Source of the DNA: Streptomyces sp. CC53
GTDB lineage: Bacteria; Actinomycetota; Actinomycetes; Streptomycetales; Streptomycetaceae
NCBI RefSeq assembly: GCF_001865245.1
Contig: NZ_MKXB01000097.1
Location: 1-48,669 of the forward strand
DNA: 48,669 nt
Reading direction: 5' to 3'
Below the pieces are notes generated by a model that saw only the letters and a list, made by a program, of their open reading frames with translations, had not been told where the DNA came from and did not search any database. This document shows, in pieces, positions 38,443-47,097 of this stretch; the stretch's first letter is position 1; each line of letters begins with the position of its first letter. The position numbers were made by a program, and so were the translations under genes.

Positions 38443-41112
38443 TTACCCGGCGTTGCGGATCTGGGCTCGGCGGGTCTGGACGAGCTGCTGCCAGCGGGCG
38501 CGGACGGCCTCCTGGCCGTCGAGCCAGTGGGCGGAGGAGCCGTCGGGCAGGCGGAGGCCGGCCATGAAGTGGGCGATGTCGGCGTAGTAGGCGTAGTCGC
38601 CGGTCCCGGCGAGTTCACGCAGCCGGTCGATGACGACGCGGACCTTGTTCTCCTCGCCTTGGACGGCGTGATGGAAGGCTAGGGCGAGTTCGAGGACGGC
38701 TTCGGCCGCGGTGATGCCGGTGTCCCGGATCTCGGCGCGCAGCGCCCGGGCGGCCTCAAGACCAGGAAGGGCGCCCGTGTCACGGACGAGCGACGCGATC
38801 CTCACCGTGAGGTTGGTGGCGCGGAGGTCCAGGCCGGTGAGGAGCTGCTCGGCGAGATGGAGCTCGTCGTCCGCGGTGTCGGGGTCCGTGAAGGCGAGCA
38901 CGAGCGCGCGCTGGGCCTGGCTGGTGGCGCGTTCTCCGGCGACGCCGTGCTGTTCGGCTTGATCGCGGGCGGCGGCGTAGGCGGTGGCCGCCCGGTTCAT
39001 GTCGCCGTGGGGCCAGAGGATGTCGCCTTCGACGCGGTGTTGGCGTCCGGCCCAGCCGAGGGTCTGGGCGGTGTCGTACGCGGTGGGGAAGTCGCCGGCG
39101 AGGCGGGCGAGGTGGACCAGGCCGCGGCGGGCGGCGGGGGCGAGGCGGCCGCCGCCGTCGGCGACGAGCTGCATCCCTTGGCGGGAGGCGGCGGAGTTGC
39201 CGAGGTCGCGGTGGGCCTTGGCGAGGTAGTAGACGGCCATCTCGTGCAGCTCGGTCGGCAGCAGCCGGCTTTCGGCGACCGTGGTGAGCCGGGACACGGT
39301 GGCGGAGCGGTGCTCGTGCTGGCGGCGGGCGAGCGCGGCGAGCAGCTCGACGAGGGCGTCGGCCGCGGTCTCCATGCCGCCGGTGCCGTCCGGTCGGGCG
39401 GGTGGGGCGATGGGCTCCCACACGGAGTCGCTGACGTACGCCCAGGCAGCGTCGGCGAGCCAGCCGAGGTCGAGCTGGAAGTCCCTGGCAAGGGGGAGAC
39501 CTTGACGCAGGCAGCCGACCAAAAGCATCCGATCCCGCCCGGTGTGTGCGGTCCATTGGGCGCCGAGGGCGGCCAGGGCTCGATCGGCTGCCTGCTGCCA
39601 GTCGCGCGCCGACCAGCGGTCGTCGGTGGCGTCGTCGGCGCTGCGGATGGTGGAGCGGATCAGGCCGTGCAGGTGGTAGGGCCACAGCCCGAAGGGGTTC
39701 TCGCGGACGAACGGCCGCTCGATCAGCCGCATCGCCGGAGCTTCGTGCCCCAGGCCGGCGGCCGCCGTGGCGAGGGTGAGGTCGAAGGCGTCCAGCAGGC
39801 TGATGGAGCGCAGGACGTGCCGTTCGTCGGGGGTGAGATCGGACAGGGTGCGGGCGATCAGGGCACCGAAGTCGTGGTCGAAGTCGGCCGGGACTGGCTC
39901 GCGGGTGCGGCGGATCTCCAGGAAGCGGAGTACCGACAGGTCGAGGTAGAGGGGCAGGCCGTGGGAGCGGTCGGTGATGGTCTGCCGGATGGGCGCGTTG
40001 AGGAGGGGCTGGCCGTCGCGGGAGAGCCGGTGGGCGAGGTAGTCGTCGCAGTCCTCGGGTGAGAAGTCGCCGATCAGCACCTGCCGCCCGCGGCCTGCTG
40101 CGCTCGTTCCGGGCGTACGCGCCCCGGGGATGGCGGCGCCGGCCAGGCCGGGCCAGGCGGTGGGTCCGGTGTAGTCGAGCTGCCCCTGCAAGGCCGGGTC
40201 GGCCCACTGCAGGCGGGAGCGGCCGGTGACGATGAAGTAGGCGTTGGGCATGAGCCACACCACCCGCTGGATGAGGCGCTCGAGGTCGCGGTGGGTGCGG
40301 TCGCCGACGTCCTCGAAGGTGTCCAGCAGGATCACCGGCGTGACGCGCTTGTCGGCCGGGAGCTGGGCGAGCTCCCACGCCAGCAGGTGCGGATAGAAGG
40401 ACAGTGCCTCCACGTCGGGCTCGGCCTCCAGCAGGTCGGCGAGCCGCGCGCAGCGGGCGAGCGCGCGTACGGTCTGCCGCCGCTCTCGCAGTGCCCGTAC
40501 GAGGGAGCCGGTCACCTGTCCGACGGCGGTGCCGATGCTGCCGGGCAGGAGGAGGGCCTGGGCGACGTCGGCCATGGCGGACTGCATCTGCTGCGGCATG
40601 GCCTTGCCGAACCGGCCGACCAGGCCGCCGCGGCGAAGGTATTCCTCCAGACTCTCGCCGGGGTGTTGCTGCTCCCAGTAGCGGCGCAGGGCCACGTCGA
40701 AGGCGGGCAGCGGGCGGCCGAGCGTGCTGAGCGCGGCGCGGATCGTCAGGACGAGCTGCTCGAAGTCGGTGCCGGCTGAGCGGGACAGGTCGATGCGTAC
40801 GGGCAGGATCCGCTCGCCGGCCCAGGTGGGTTCGCCCCACTGCGCGGGCCGGTCGGCGCTGGCCAGTGCGGCTTCCAGCTTGCGGGACAGCGTCGTCTTG
40901 CCGATGCCGCCGACCCCGTGGAACGCAAGCACGTTGTCGCGCGGCGCCTCGAGGTCCTCCACGTCGAAGGCCGCATCGGCCGTGTGCCGCAGGTGCTCGC
41001 TGAGCGCGGCGGCCACGAGCTCCCACTGCAGCTGGCGGTTGGTGAACGCGTCTCCGGCCTCCAGGCCGCGGTCGTTCGTGCTGAACAGCGCCCGCAGATC
41101 CCGACCTGCCAC
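38443..41112 (-). CDS. STAND-class NTPase with TPR-like helical C terminus, 889 aa
   Basis: GTG start at 41112 after a GGGGG run. The N terminus (DLRALFSTNDRGLEAGDAFT) is short, with no recognised effector domain. The nucleotide-binding core has Walker A FHGVGGIGKTTLSRKLE near residue 70, Walker B TPVILLDTFEDVGD near 260, and sensor arginines in YFIVTGRSRLQW. GLPLYLDLSVLRF and the winged-helix-like LTPDERHVLRSISLLDAFDL follow. From about residue 560 to the end it is paired helices (LLPTELHEMAVYYLAKAHRD) typical of sensor repeats. STAND proteins are signal-triggered oligomerising switches, several of which act in antiphage defence. The trigger here is unknown. Confidence 0.85.
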   Translation of the reverse strand: MAGRDLRALFSTNDRGLEAGDAFTNRQLQWELVAAALSEHLRHTADAAFDVEDLEAPRDNVLAFHGVGGIGKTTLSRKLEAALASADRPAQWGEPTWAGERILPVRIDLSRSAGTDFEQLVLTIRAALSTLGRPLPAFDVALRRYWEQQHPGESLEEYLRRGGLVGRFGKAMPQQMQSAMADVAQALLLPGSIGTAVGQVTGSLVRALRERRQTVRALARCARLADLLEAEPDVEALSFYPHLLAWELAQLPADKRVTPVILLDTFEDVGDRTHRDLERLIQRVVWLMPNAYFIVTGRSRLQWADPALQGQLDYTGPTAWPGLAGAAIPGARTPGTSAAGRGRQVLIGDFSPEDCDDYLAHRLSRDGQPLLNAPIRQTITDRSHGLPLYLDLSVLRFLEIRRTREPVPADFDHDFGALIARTLSDLTPDERHVLRSISLLDAFDLTLATAAAGLGHEAPAMRLIERPFVRENPFGLWPYHLHGLIRSTIRSADDATDDRWSARDWQQAADRALAALGAQWTAHTGRDRMLLVGCLRQGLPLARDFQLDLGWLADAAWAYVSDSVWEPIAPPARPDGTGGMETAADALVELLAALARRQHEHRSATVSRLTTVAESRLLPTELHEMAVYYLAKAHRDLGNSAASRQGMQLVADGGGRLAPAARRGLVHLARLAGDFPTAYDTAQTLGWAGRQHRVEGDILWPHGDMNRAATAYAAARDQAEQHGVAGERATSQAQRALVLAFTDPDTADDELHLAEQLLTGLDLRATNLTVRIASLVRDTGALPGLEAARALRAEIRDTGITAAEAVLELALAFHHAVQGEENKVRVVIDRLRELAGTGDYAYYADIAHFMAGLRLPDGSSAHWLDGQEAVRARWQQLVQTRRAQIRNAG

Positions 41113-41309
41113 GTCCAACCCCCCGATTCGATGATCACCTCGGGCCAACCTACGCCGCGCGTAAGGCCCCTGGGAGCAGCATCCCCCGGAGGTGGGAGGG
41201 CGCGAAGGCATTCCGGACGCGGACGCGGCGCGTCGCGGCGGGGTGCCACCGGAATCGGCCAGGGAGACAATGACCGTTTCCGGGCAAGATCAACACGAAG
41301 GTGGTAGCC

Positions 41310-41579
41310 ATGTCCGACAGCCCCGACTTCTCCGGTCTGGAAGGCGGCGTCGAGGCGCAGGCCGCGGACGCCGTGCGGGCGGTGGTGAGCTGGTACAACG
41401 ACCAGCTCCTCGCCGAGCAGCGCTCCCCGGTGCCTGATGAGGAGCGGATCGAGGAGCTGCGGGCCGGCCGTCAAGCCGCGCTCGCCGACCAGCAGCAGCT
41501 TGCGACCGCCGACCCGGATGAAGCGGCCCGGATCACGGAGGTCTACGCGGCCCGGCTGAAGGACCTCGACGCCTCGTAG
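41310..41579 (+). CDS. small helical protein convergent with the zeta gene, 89 aa
   Basis: MSDSPDFSGLEGGVEAQAAD then AVRAVVSWYNDQLLAEQRSP and ARITEVYAARLKDLDAS form three helices. AAGG precedes the ATG at 41310. Its last 37 bases overlap the end of the zeta-toxin gene on the other strand. It has the size of an epsilon-type antitoxin but no recognisable epsilon sequence, and its convergent orientation is unlike known epsilon-zeta pairs. Confidence 0.6.
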   Translation: MSDSPDFSGLEGGVEAQAADAVRAVVSWYNDQLLAEQRSPVPDEERIEELRAGRQAALADQQQLATADPDEAARITEVYAARLKDLDAS

Positions 41580-43372
41580 ACCGGCTCCCTCAGCAGGACG
41601 GGCAGCGGCCACAGGGAGGGGTGCGGCCGGTCGATCCGGGCCGGCTGCATCCCGGGCGGCATCAGCGGGCGGGCGAGCGCGACCATCTCCTCCAGTTCGT
41701 CACGGTGCTGGGGGAGCGCTCGCCACAGACCGTGGTGGAGGCGGAAGAACGCGGCGGCCTCCTGCTCGGTGTACGGGCGTGCCCGTTCGGCCGCCAGGGC
41801 CCATGACGCGCTCCCGGCGCCGCCGGCCTCGTGACGCAGCAGGGCACGGCCGTCCCGCCGGATCACCGTGATCGCGGTGATCGCCGGATGGCGCTCGGCG
41901 GCGGTGACGACATCGGTGAGCGCGTGGAAGCAGGTCCGGTGCCCCGAGCGCGTGCTGAACCTGGGGGTGAGGCCGATCTGCAGGGACCGGGCGTAGCGCA
42001 GCGCGGTGGCCTGACGGCTGTCGGCCTCGCGGACGGCCAGGACTACGAGTTCGACCGGGTAGCCGCTGGCCGCGTACGGCAGTGCGCTGGCGAGGAATTC
42101 CTCAACGCTGCCCGGCGCGCCTTCGATCAGGACGTCACCGCGCCGCTCCCGCACGTACTGCTCGGCCTGGGTGAACCAGGCCCGGTAATCCGCCCTGATC
42201 GCCGCTCCCGCACGGCGGGGATCCTCGCGCAGCAGCCGCAGGTAGTCCGGGTGCTGGGCCTTGAAGTCGTCGCCGATCAGATGAGTCGTGCCCGGCCGCA
42301 TAGCGCGCCGCACCATCCTCGCGGCCAGGAGCTTGCCCGCCCCGGGCTGCCCCAGCACGTAGACGGCACGCGGATCGGGCCGGGTGATGATGCCGCTCAG
42401 GTAGGACGGGGCGATCAGCTCGTCGAAGACCCATCGGTGCTCGTCGGCGGAGAGGCGGTGGTAGTCGACGCCGGGCGCGCGCCGTCGGGGCTGGGCTATG
42501 CGCCGTACGGGCTCGGCGAGCGCGGCGGCGCGTTCGGCGTCCCGCTGGACGGCCAGGCGCCGGTCCTCGCAGTCGAGGTCGCGGTGCAGCCGCTGATCGG
42601 TCCGGGCGAGGTCCCGGCGGAAGAGGGCGGTCTCCTGGGCACTCCAGGGACGGGAGCGCTCGTACGCCACCGCCCGCTCGGCCGCCGGCCGACGCCGCCA
42701 GATGCCGTCGACGAGCTCGTTGTCGTACAGCACGGTGCCATCGCGCCGTACGACGGTGATGCGGTCGGCCAGGTACTCGGCCTCGATGACCGCCAGTGTC
42801 GCCAGCATCTGCTGGGCGCAGGTGTCGTGGTTCTCCCATGACACGTACCGGCCGCCGCCCTGAATCGCCTCGGACAGGAAGCGGTCCACAAGCCCGAGTT
42901 GGCTCCACGCCTCGGCCGTCGCGACCGCGACCACCTCGATCCGGTGCCGGGAGCGCCGGTACGCGTACGACGACGTCCGGAACTCCTGCGGATCGGCGAG
43001 GGCCGACTCGATGACCGCGTCGAAGCCGCAGGCGCGTACGTAATCTTCGACCGCGGCCTGCCAGCGGCTCGTGTCCGGGCGCACCTGGACGCCGGCGGTG
43101 CGGACATCGGCGGTCAGCAGCTCTGCGTACCGGCGGTGCGCCGCCTTGTAGAGGTCGCGGCAGATCCGTACGGCGCCGCCCCGGCGGTCCAGAGCCGCCT
43201 GAACGAGGTCGGCGATAGCGGTCTTCCCTGCGCCCGGCTGCCCGGCGACAACCACAGCGACCGGACGGGACTGGCGCACGGCTCCCGTCGTGGCCGCCGG
43301 AATGATCACCTGCTCGAGCACCTGGCGGCTCTCTGACTCGGACAACGCCTTCAGAAGGCCGCCTTCCCCCAC
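41543..43372 (-). CDS. tandem double zeta-toxin-domain protein, 609 aa
   Basis: Two zeta-type kinase domains in one chain. Domain 1 has a full Walker A (GQPGAGKT, 44-51) but a modified substrate motif (ICRDLYKAAHRRY). Domain 2 has GQPGAGKL near 341-348, with leucine replacing the S/T ligand, but a canonical zeta motif (IGDDFKAQHPDYLRLL) near residue 365. Zeta toxins phosphorylate UDP-N-acetylglucosamine and block wall synthesis. Here each domain keeps what the other has lost. GTG 43372 is the start: GGAGG lies four bases away and a nearby ATG is out of frame. Its promoter region contains the GTACG array. Confidence 0.85.
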   Translation of the reverse strand: MGEGGLLKALSESESRQVLEQVIIPAATTGAVRQSRPVAVVVAGQPGAGKTAIADLVQAALDRRGGAVRICRDLYKAAHRRYAELLTADVRTAGVQVRPDTSRWQAAVEDYVRACGFDAVIESALADPQEFRTSSYAYRRSRHRIEVVAVATAEAWSQLGLVDRFLSEAIQGGGRYVSWENHDTCAQQMLATLAVIEAEYLADRITVVRRDGTVLYDNELVDGIWRRRPAAERAVAYERSRPWSAQETALFRRDLARTDQRLHRDLDCEDRRLAVQRDAERAAALAEPVRRIAQPRRRAPGVDYHRLSADEHRWVFDELIAPSYLSGIITRPDPRAVYVLGQPGAGKLLAARMVRRAMRPGTTHLIGDDFKAQHPDYLRLLREDPRRAGAAIRADYRAWFTQAEQYVRERRGDVLIEGAPGSVEEFLASALPYAASGYPVELVVLAVREADSRQATALRYARSLQIGLTPRFSTRSGHRTCFHALTDVVTAAERHPAITAITVIRRDGRALLRHEAGGAGSASWALAAERARPYTEQEAAAFFRLHHGLWRALPQHRDELEEMVALARPLMPPGMQPARIDRPHPSLWPLPVLLREPVYEASRSFSRAA

Positions 43373-43449
43373 CAGTCCTCCATGCCGTTCGAGCTCGCGC
43401 GGTCGGGACCGAGCAGAGCTGTTCGCACTTCAAGGTCAACATAGCAGGC

Positions 43450-43498
43450 GTACGCTGAAAGTACGAAGCTCGTACGCGATCCATACGCGTTCCGTACG
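43450..43498. repeat. five GTACG repeats with exact 11-bp period
   Basis: GTACG begins at 43450, 43461, 43472 and 43494, with ATACG at 43483: five units spaced exactly 11 bases, one DNA turn. The array lies between the divergent zeta and tap genes. A candidate tap -10 (TAGGGT) is at 43509-43514, so the repeats cover the upstream promoter region. They look like an iterated operator for a cooperative DNA-binding protein. Confidence 0.7.
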
Positions 43499-43533
43499 GT
43501 TCATGGGGTAGGGTGTCGGTCAGGAGGTATTCC

Positions 43534-45786
43534 ATGTCCGAGTTGTTCGACGCGGTCGACGCGCTGGTCGCGTCCCGCTCTCCGCTGCCGCTGGCGGAGG
43601 AGCGCAAGCGGCTGCGGGTCGCGCACGGCCTGACGCTGGATGAAGTCGCCGCCGCGCTGAAGGTGCGCCGCGCCACGGTGTCCGGCTGGGAGTCGACGAA
43701 GAAGCCGACCGAGCCGCGTGGTCCGGAACGCGAGGCGTACGCGCGGCTGCTGGAAAAGCTCGCCGAGCTCTACCCCGCTTCCTCGGTGACGGAGGAGCCG
43801 GCCGCCCCCGCGGTACCGGCGACGTTCACCGGCACGCCCGCTCCGGCGGAAGTGCGGACTCTGTCCACAGGGCAGGCGTCCGAGGCTGCGGACATGACTG
43901 CAAACGAGAACACCCAGACCAGCTCCGTTCCTGCTGCCGCTGCTCCGGCGGCTGCGCCGCGTCCGGCGCGCACCACCAGGCCGTCGTCGACGTCGCGCCG
44001 TCCGGGCGCGCGGAAGGCGGCCCCGGCCGGTACCCCGGCGGGCGGCACCGACCCGCGGTTCGAGAACGGGCCGCTGGCGGTCGTCGACGTCGAGGATGGG
44101 AAGGTGCTGGCGTACTGCGTCGGCGGCCTGGTCCTGGACGTGCCCGCCAAGTCCCTGCCGTCCCTGGTGGACTGGACGCTCAAGGAGGCGAAGCTCGGGC
44201 AGCCGAGGCTGTCCGGCCCGGGCAAGGACGCCGACCCGCTGCTCGTGCTCACGGAGGCCGCGCTGGAGCGCTACGGCCTGCCCGTCACGCTCACGGAGGA
44301 GGAGCGGCTCGCCGGGCGCCTGCCGGAGGGTCACAAGGTCATCAAGCAGCTCGTGCGCGCGGAGTGGAAGCTGACGAAGCGCGGGTTCGGGCCGTGGGCG
44401 CGGATCTACCGGCCCGCGACCGGTTCGGAGCGGGCGTGCGTGCAGCTGTGCATCCCGTCGTGGAACGCGCTGGACACCCGGCACTGGGGCGAGGCCGGGC
44501 AGCTTCCGCCGGCCGAGCTCGCCCGCGTCCTGGGCGTGTACGCCTCCCGTGTGATGACGCCGCGCGGCTCGACCGCCGTGACCGGCCTGGAGCTGATGAC
44601 CGCCCTGCACCCGCCGACCTGGGCCTCCGAGCCGGACGCCGACGGCAAGCGGCACTCCGAGCACAACCCCGGCTCGCTCGGCAAGGACGCCATCGACCCG
44701 ATGAACTGGCCGCCGTGCGAGGTCCCCGACGGCCACCCCGTCCTCAAGGACCTGACGCGCTTTCACGTGCGCGGCCCCGGCGAGAAGCTGTTCGAGGAGG
44801 CGTACGACTGGGCGCGGCCGATGACCGACGCGGAGTGCACCCTGCGGCACCTGGTCGGCATCGACGTCAACATGGCCTTCGCCGCCGGCGCGAACGGGCT
44901 GAACGTCGGCCTGGGCGAGGCGACGCACGTCAACGCCCCGGCGTTCGACCCGAAGCTGCCCGGCTCGTGGCTGGTCGACCTCTCCCACGTGGACCTGTCC
45001 CGGGTGAAGGTTGGCAAGGAGTGGGTGGAGCTGGACGGCTCGCTGCTGCCCTCCCCGTTCACGCCGAAGGGCGAGCGCCCCGAGGGCCCGGCCTGGTACG
45101 CGACGCCCACCGTGGCGTACGCCCAGGAGCTCGGCTACGAGGTGCGGCCGATCGAGGCGTGGGTCCGGTACGACAACGGCCGCTACCTGGACGGCTGGTA
45201 CAACCGGCTCCGTGACGCCTACCTCGCCACGATGGCCGACCTCGGCGTCGACGCCGACCTCGCCCCGGGCGACTTCCTCGCCGCAATGAACGGCTACAAG
45301 GCCCGTGACCCGGAGCTGGCGATCGTCGTCTCGGCGGTCAAGGCGACGGTGAAGGGCGGCCTGGGCAAGCTGCGCGAGCGCCCGCGCGGGGAGGGCTGGC
45401 GGCCCGGCGAGCCGTGGCGTGCCCTGTCCCGTCCGACGTGGCGGCCGGACATCCGCGCGGCGGTCATCTCCCGCACGCGGATCAACCTGCACAGGAAGAT
45501 CGTCAAGCATGCGGCGTTCACTGGGCAGTACCCGGTGGCGATCCTGTCCGACTGCGTCGTGTACGCGGCCAACGGGCCCTCGCCGCTGGACTTCCTGCCC
45601 TACCGGGACGGCAAGCCACTGCCCGGCGGCTTCAAGCTCGGCATCAACCCGGGCCTGGTCAAGCACGAGGGCACTCAGAGCGTCCTGTGGGGCGAGGAGG
45701 TCCGCGACCGGTTCGACGCCCCGGAACTCAACCTCGCCCGGTACATCAAGGACGGCACCGTCACCGACGTCGACAACGGAGAGTAG
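43534..45786 (+). CDS. tap: Tap, telomere-associated protein
   Basis: A 750-residue protein; AGGAGG lies 6 bases before the ATG. An XRE-type helix-turn-helix occupies residues about 20-60 (LTLDEVAAALKVRRATVSGW), followed by a disordered Ala/Pro/Thr linker. The long conserved Tap body then begins at ENGPLAVVDVEDGKVLAYCV and includes GFGPWARIYRP, WNALDTRHWG, GIDVNMAFAAGANGL and DSLLPSP-type segments. Tap binds the telomeric 3' overhang and recruits the terminal protein to replicon ends. It is 12 bases upstream of tpg, the normal operon order. Confidence 0.93.
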   Translation: MSELFDAVDALVASRSPLPLAEERKRLRVAHGLTLDEVAAALKVRRATVSGWESTKKPTEPRGPEREAYARLLEKLAELYPASSVTEEPAAPAVPATFTGTPAPAEVRTLSTGQASEAADMTANENTQTSSVPAAAAPAAAPRPARTTRPSSTSRRPGARKAAPAGTPAGGTDPRFENGPLAVVDVEDGKVLAYCVGGLVLDVPAKSLPSLVDWTLKEAKLGQPRLSGPGKDADPLLVLTEAALERYGLPVTLTEEERLAGRLPEGHKVIKQLVRAEWKLTKRGFGPWARIYRPATGSERACVQLCIPSWNALDTRHWGEAGQLPPAELARVLGVYASRVMTPRGSTAVTGLELMTALHPPTWASEPDADGKRHSEHNPGSLGKDAIDPMNWPPCEVPDGHPVLKDLTRFHVRGPGEKLFEEAYDWARPMTDAECTLRHLVGIDVNMAFAAGANGLNVGLGEATHVNAPAFDPKLPGSWLVDLSHVDLSRVKVGKEWVELDGSLLPSPFTPKGERPEGPAWYATPTVAYAQELGYEVRPIEAWVRYDNGRYLDGWYNRLRDAYLATMADLGVDADLAPGDFLAAMNGYKARDPELAIVVSAVKATVKGGLGKLRERPRGEGWRPGEPWRALSRPTWRPDIRAAVISRTRINLHRKIVKHAAFTGQYPVAILSDCVVYAANGPSPLDFLPYRDGKPLPGGFKLGINPGLVKHEGTQSVLWGEEVRDRFDAPELNLARYIKDGTVTDVDNGE

Positions 45787-45798
45787 GAGAAGACCACG

Positions 45799-46356
45799 AT
45801 GAGCCTGTTCGGGGACGGCCTGGACGCCGCAGTGCAGAAGGCGTTCACCCGCCCGGCACCGAAGTCGGCCGGCGCGCAGATGCGCTACCTGGTCAAGCAG
45901 CTCAAGAGCACCAAGGCAGTCGCCCAGATGCTGCGGGTCTCCCAGCGCACCGTCGAACGGTATGTGAAGGACCAGATCAAGAAGCCCCGGCCCGAACTCG
46001 CCGCGCGCCTGGAGCGCGAGGTGAAGAAGCGGTGGCAGCCGCAGATCCGGGCCAAGGCCCGGCAGAAGGCGGCCACCACCGGCGGCATCGTCATCGACAC
46101 CCGGGCCCGCATGGGCTACACCGCGCCGATCGGGTCGACGGACGAGGACCGCGTCCGACACCTGACCGTCGCCCTGCCCCCGCAGTACGCGGCCCGCCTC
46201 TTCGAGGCCCAGGAGGCCGGCGCCACCGACCAGCAGCTCCAGCAGATCGTGGCCGAAGGACTCAAGGAGGTGTACTTCCAGGACGGCGGCCGCCGCGCCG
46301 GCAGCCTGGAAGAGGTCCGGTTCACGGACGTCCAGCACCTCGAGTTCGACCTGTAG
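45799..46356 (+). CDS. tpg: Tpg, telomere terminal protein
   Basis: A 185-residue protein, the usual length of Streptomyces Tpg. MSLFGDGLDAAVQKAFTRPA, AQMRYLVKQLKSTKAVAQML, then RVSQRTVERYVKDQIKKPRP carry the reverse-transcriptase-like/HTH region; GGIVIDTRARMGYTAPIGST and ALKEVYFQDGGRR-like endings are family hallmarks (here GLKEVYFQDGGRRAGSLEEV). Tpg is covalently attached to the 5' ends and primes end patching. It is strong evidence that the replicon is linear. Confidence 0.95.
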   Translation: MSLFGDGLDAAVQKAFTRPAPKSAGAQMRYLVKQLKSTKAVAQMLRVSQRTVERYVKDQIKKPRPELAARLEREVKKRWQPQIRAKARQKAATTGGIVIDTRARMGYTAPIGSTDEDRVRHLTVALPPQYAARLFEAQEAGATDQQLQQIVAEGLKEVYFQDGGRRAGSLEEVRFTDVQHLEFDL

Positions 46357-46584
46357 CAGCCGCCCCCGAACAGCCGGCGAGCCCCGGACCGATGTGGTCT
46401 GGGGCTCGCTCGCGTACCGAGCACGTGCGCGTCCTGTACTTCGTCACCGCGCTGCACGCCAGCATAATCGTCGCCTACATCGAGGTCTAGCTCATCCAGA
46501 CTGGGACGGCGCCGGCCTTGCATCCCCGCCGCGTTCCGACACCCTTCCCGAGAGAGGCAGTCCATGCCCCTCCCGGATAAGTGG

Positions 46585-47097
46585 GTCGCTTCAGTCGCTT
46601 GGGTCGCTGGACCGACCGTCTGCCCTGCCTGGGCAGCGACCGAAGGGCAGCGACTCTGCGCGTCTTCGGTCGCTGGCTAAAGGTGCAGGTCAGAGCTCTT
46701 GCAGCCTGAGGGAAGCGACTGAAGCGACTCAAGGTCCGGGTATATGAGCTGTAATGCGTGTGCGCGTGTGCGTTATATATAGGAAAGTTCAGTCGCTTCA
46801 GTCGCTGATTGATCTTCCTTACCGGTCTTGACCTGCGGTGATGAGTGAGCGACTCAACAGCTACCGAAGATGCCTTCGGTAGCTGCGCTTGCGGTTCAGT
46901 CGCTGACCCCGGTCGCTACCGACACGTTCGGGCGCCAGGTCAGGAGAGATGCGGGGCTCCTGCCATGTTTTCGCTAGTCTGTGTCCGTCGTTGAGTCGCT
47001 TCAGTCGCTGATGGGGGAGTCATATGCCTGCTGAGCTGCGGTTTTCCCGCAGCGACTCAGGAGACTCCGCTACCTCCCGTCCAGTCGCTGAGTCGCT
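46585..47097. repeat. iteron array GTCGCT, candidate replication origin
   Basis: Eighteen copies of GTCGCT or AGCGAC, counted by eye, lie at 46585, 46594, 46603, 46635, 46649, 46669, 46715, 46724, 46792, 46801, 46848, 46899, 46912, 46995, 47004, 47051, 47084 and 47092 (positions within a base). Pairs are often exactly 9 bp apart (AGTCGCTTC units). An AT-rich run TTATATATAGG lies at about 46773. The last three copies fall inside the start of the primase gene. This is the layout of an iteron origin beside its replication gene. Confidence 0.75.
46861..46882. other. hairpin inside the iteron region
   Basis: CTACCGAAG (46861-46869) and CTTCGGTAG (46874-46882) pair around ATGC. A perfect 9-base dyad in the centre of the candidate origin; it could be a strand-opening or initiator site. 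Confidence 0.5.

Noticed and set aside
38443..41112. Classical SARP/AfsR regulator
   Set aside because: There is an NTPase core and helical repeats, but no N-terminal SARP DNA-binding/BTAD domain.
43450..43498. CRISPR-like array
   Set aside because: Repeat units are only 5 bases with 6-base spacers and no cas genes are present; fits an operator array instead.
43501..46338. A 945-codon open frame on the minus strand
   Set aside because: Exactly antisense to tap and tpg, which are clear family members.
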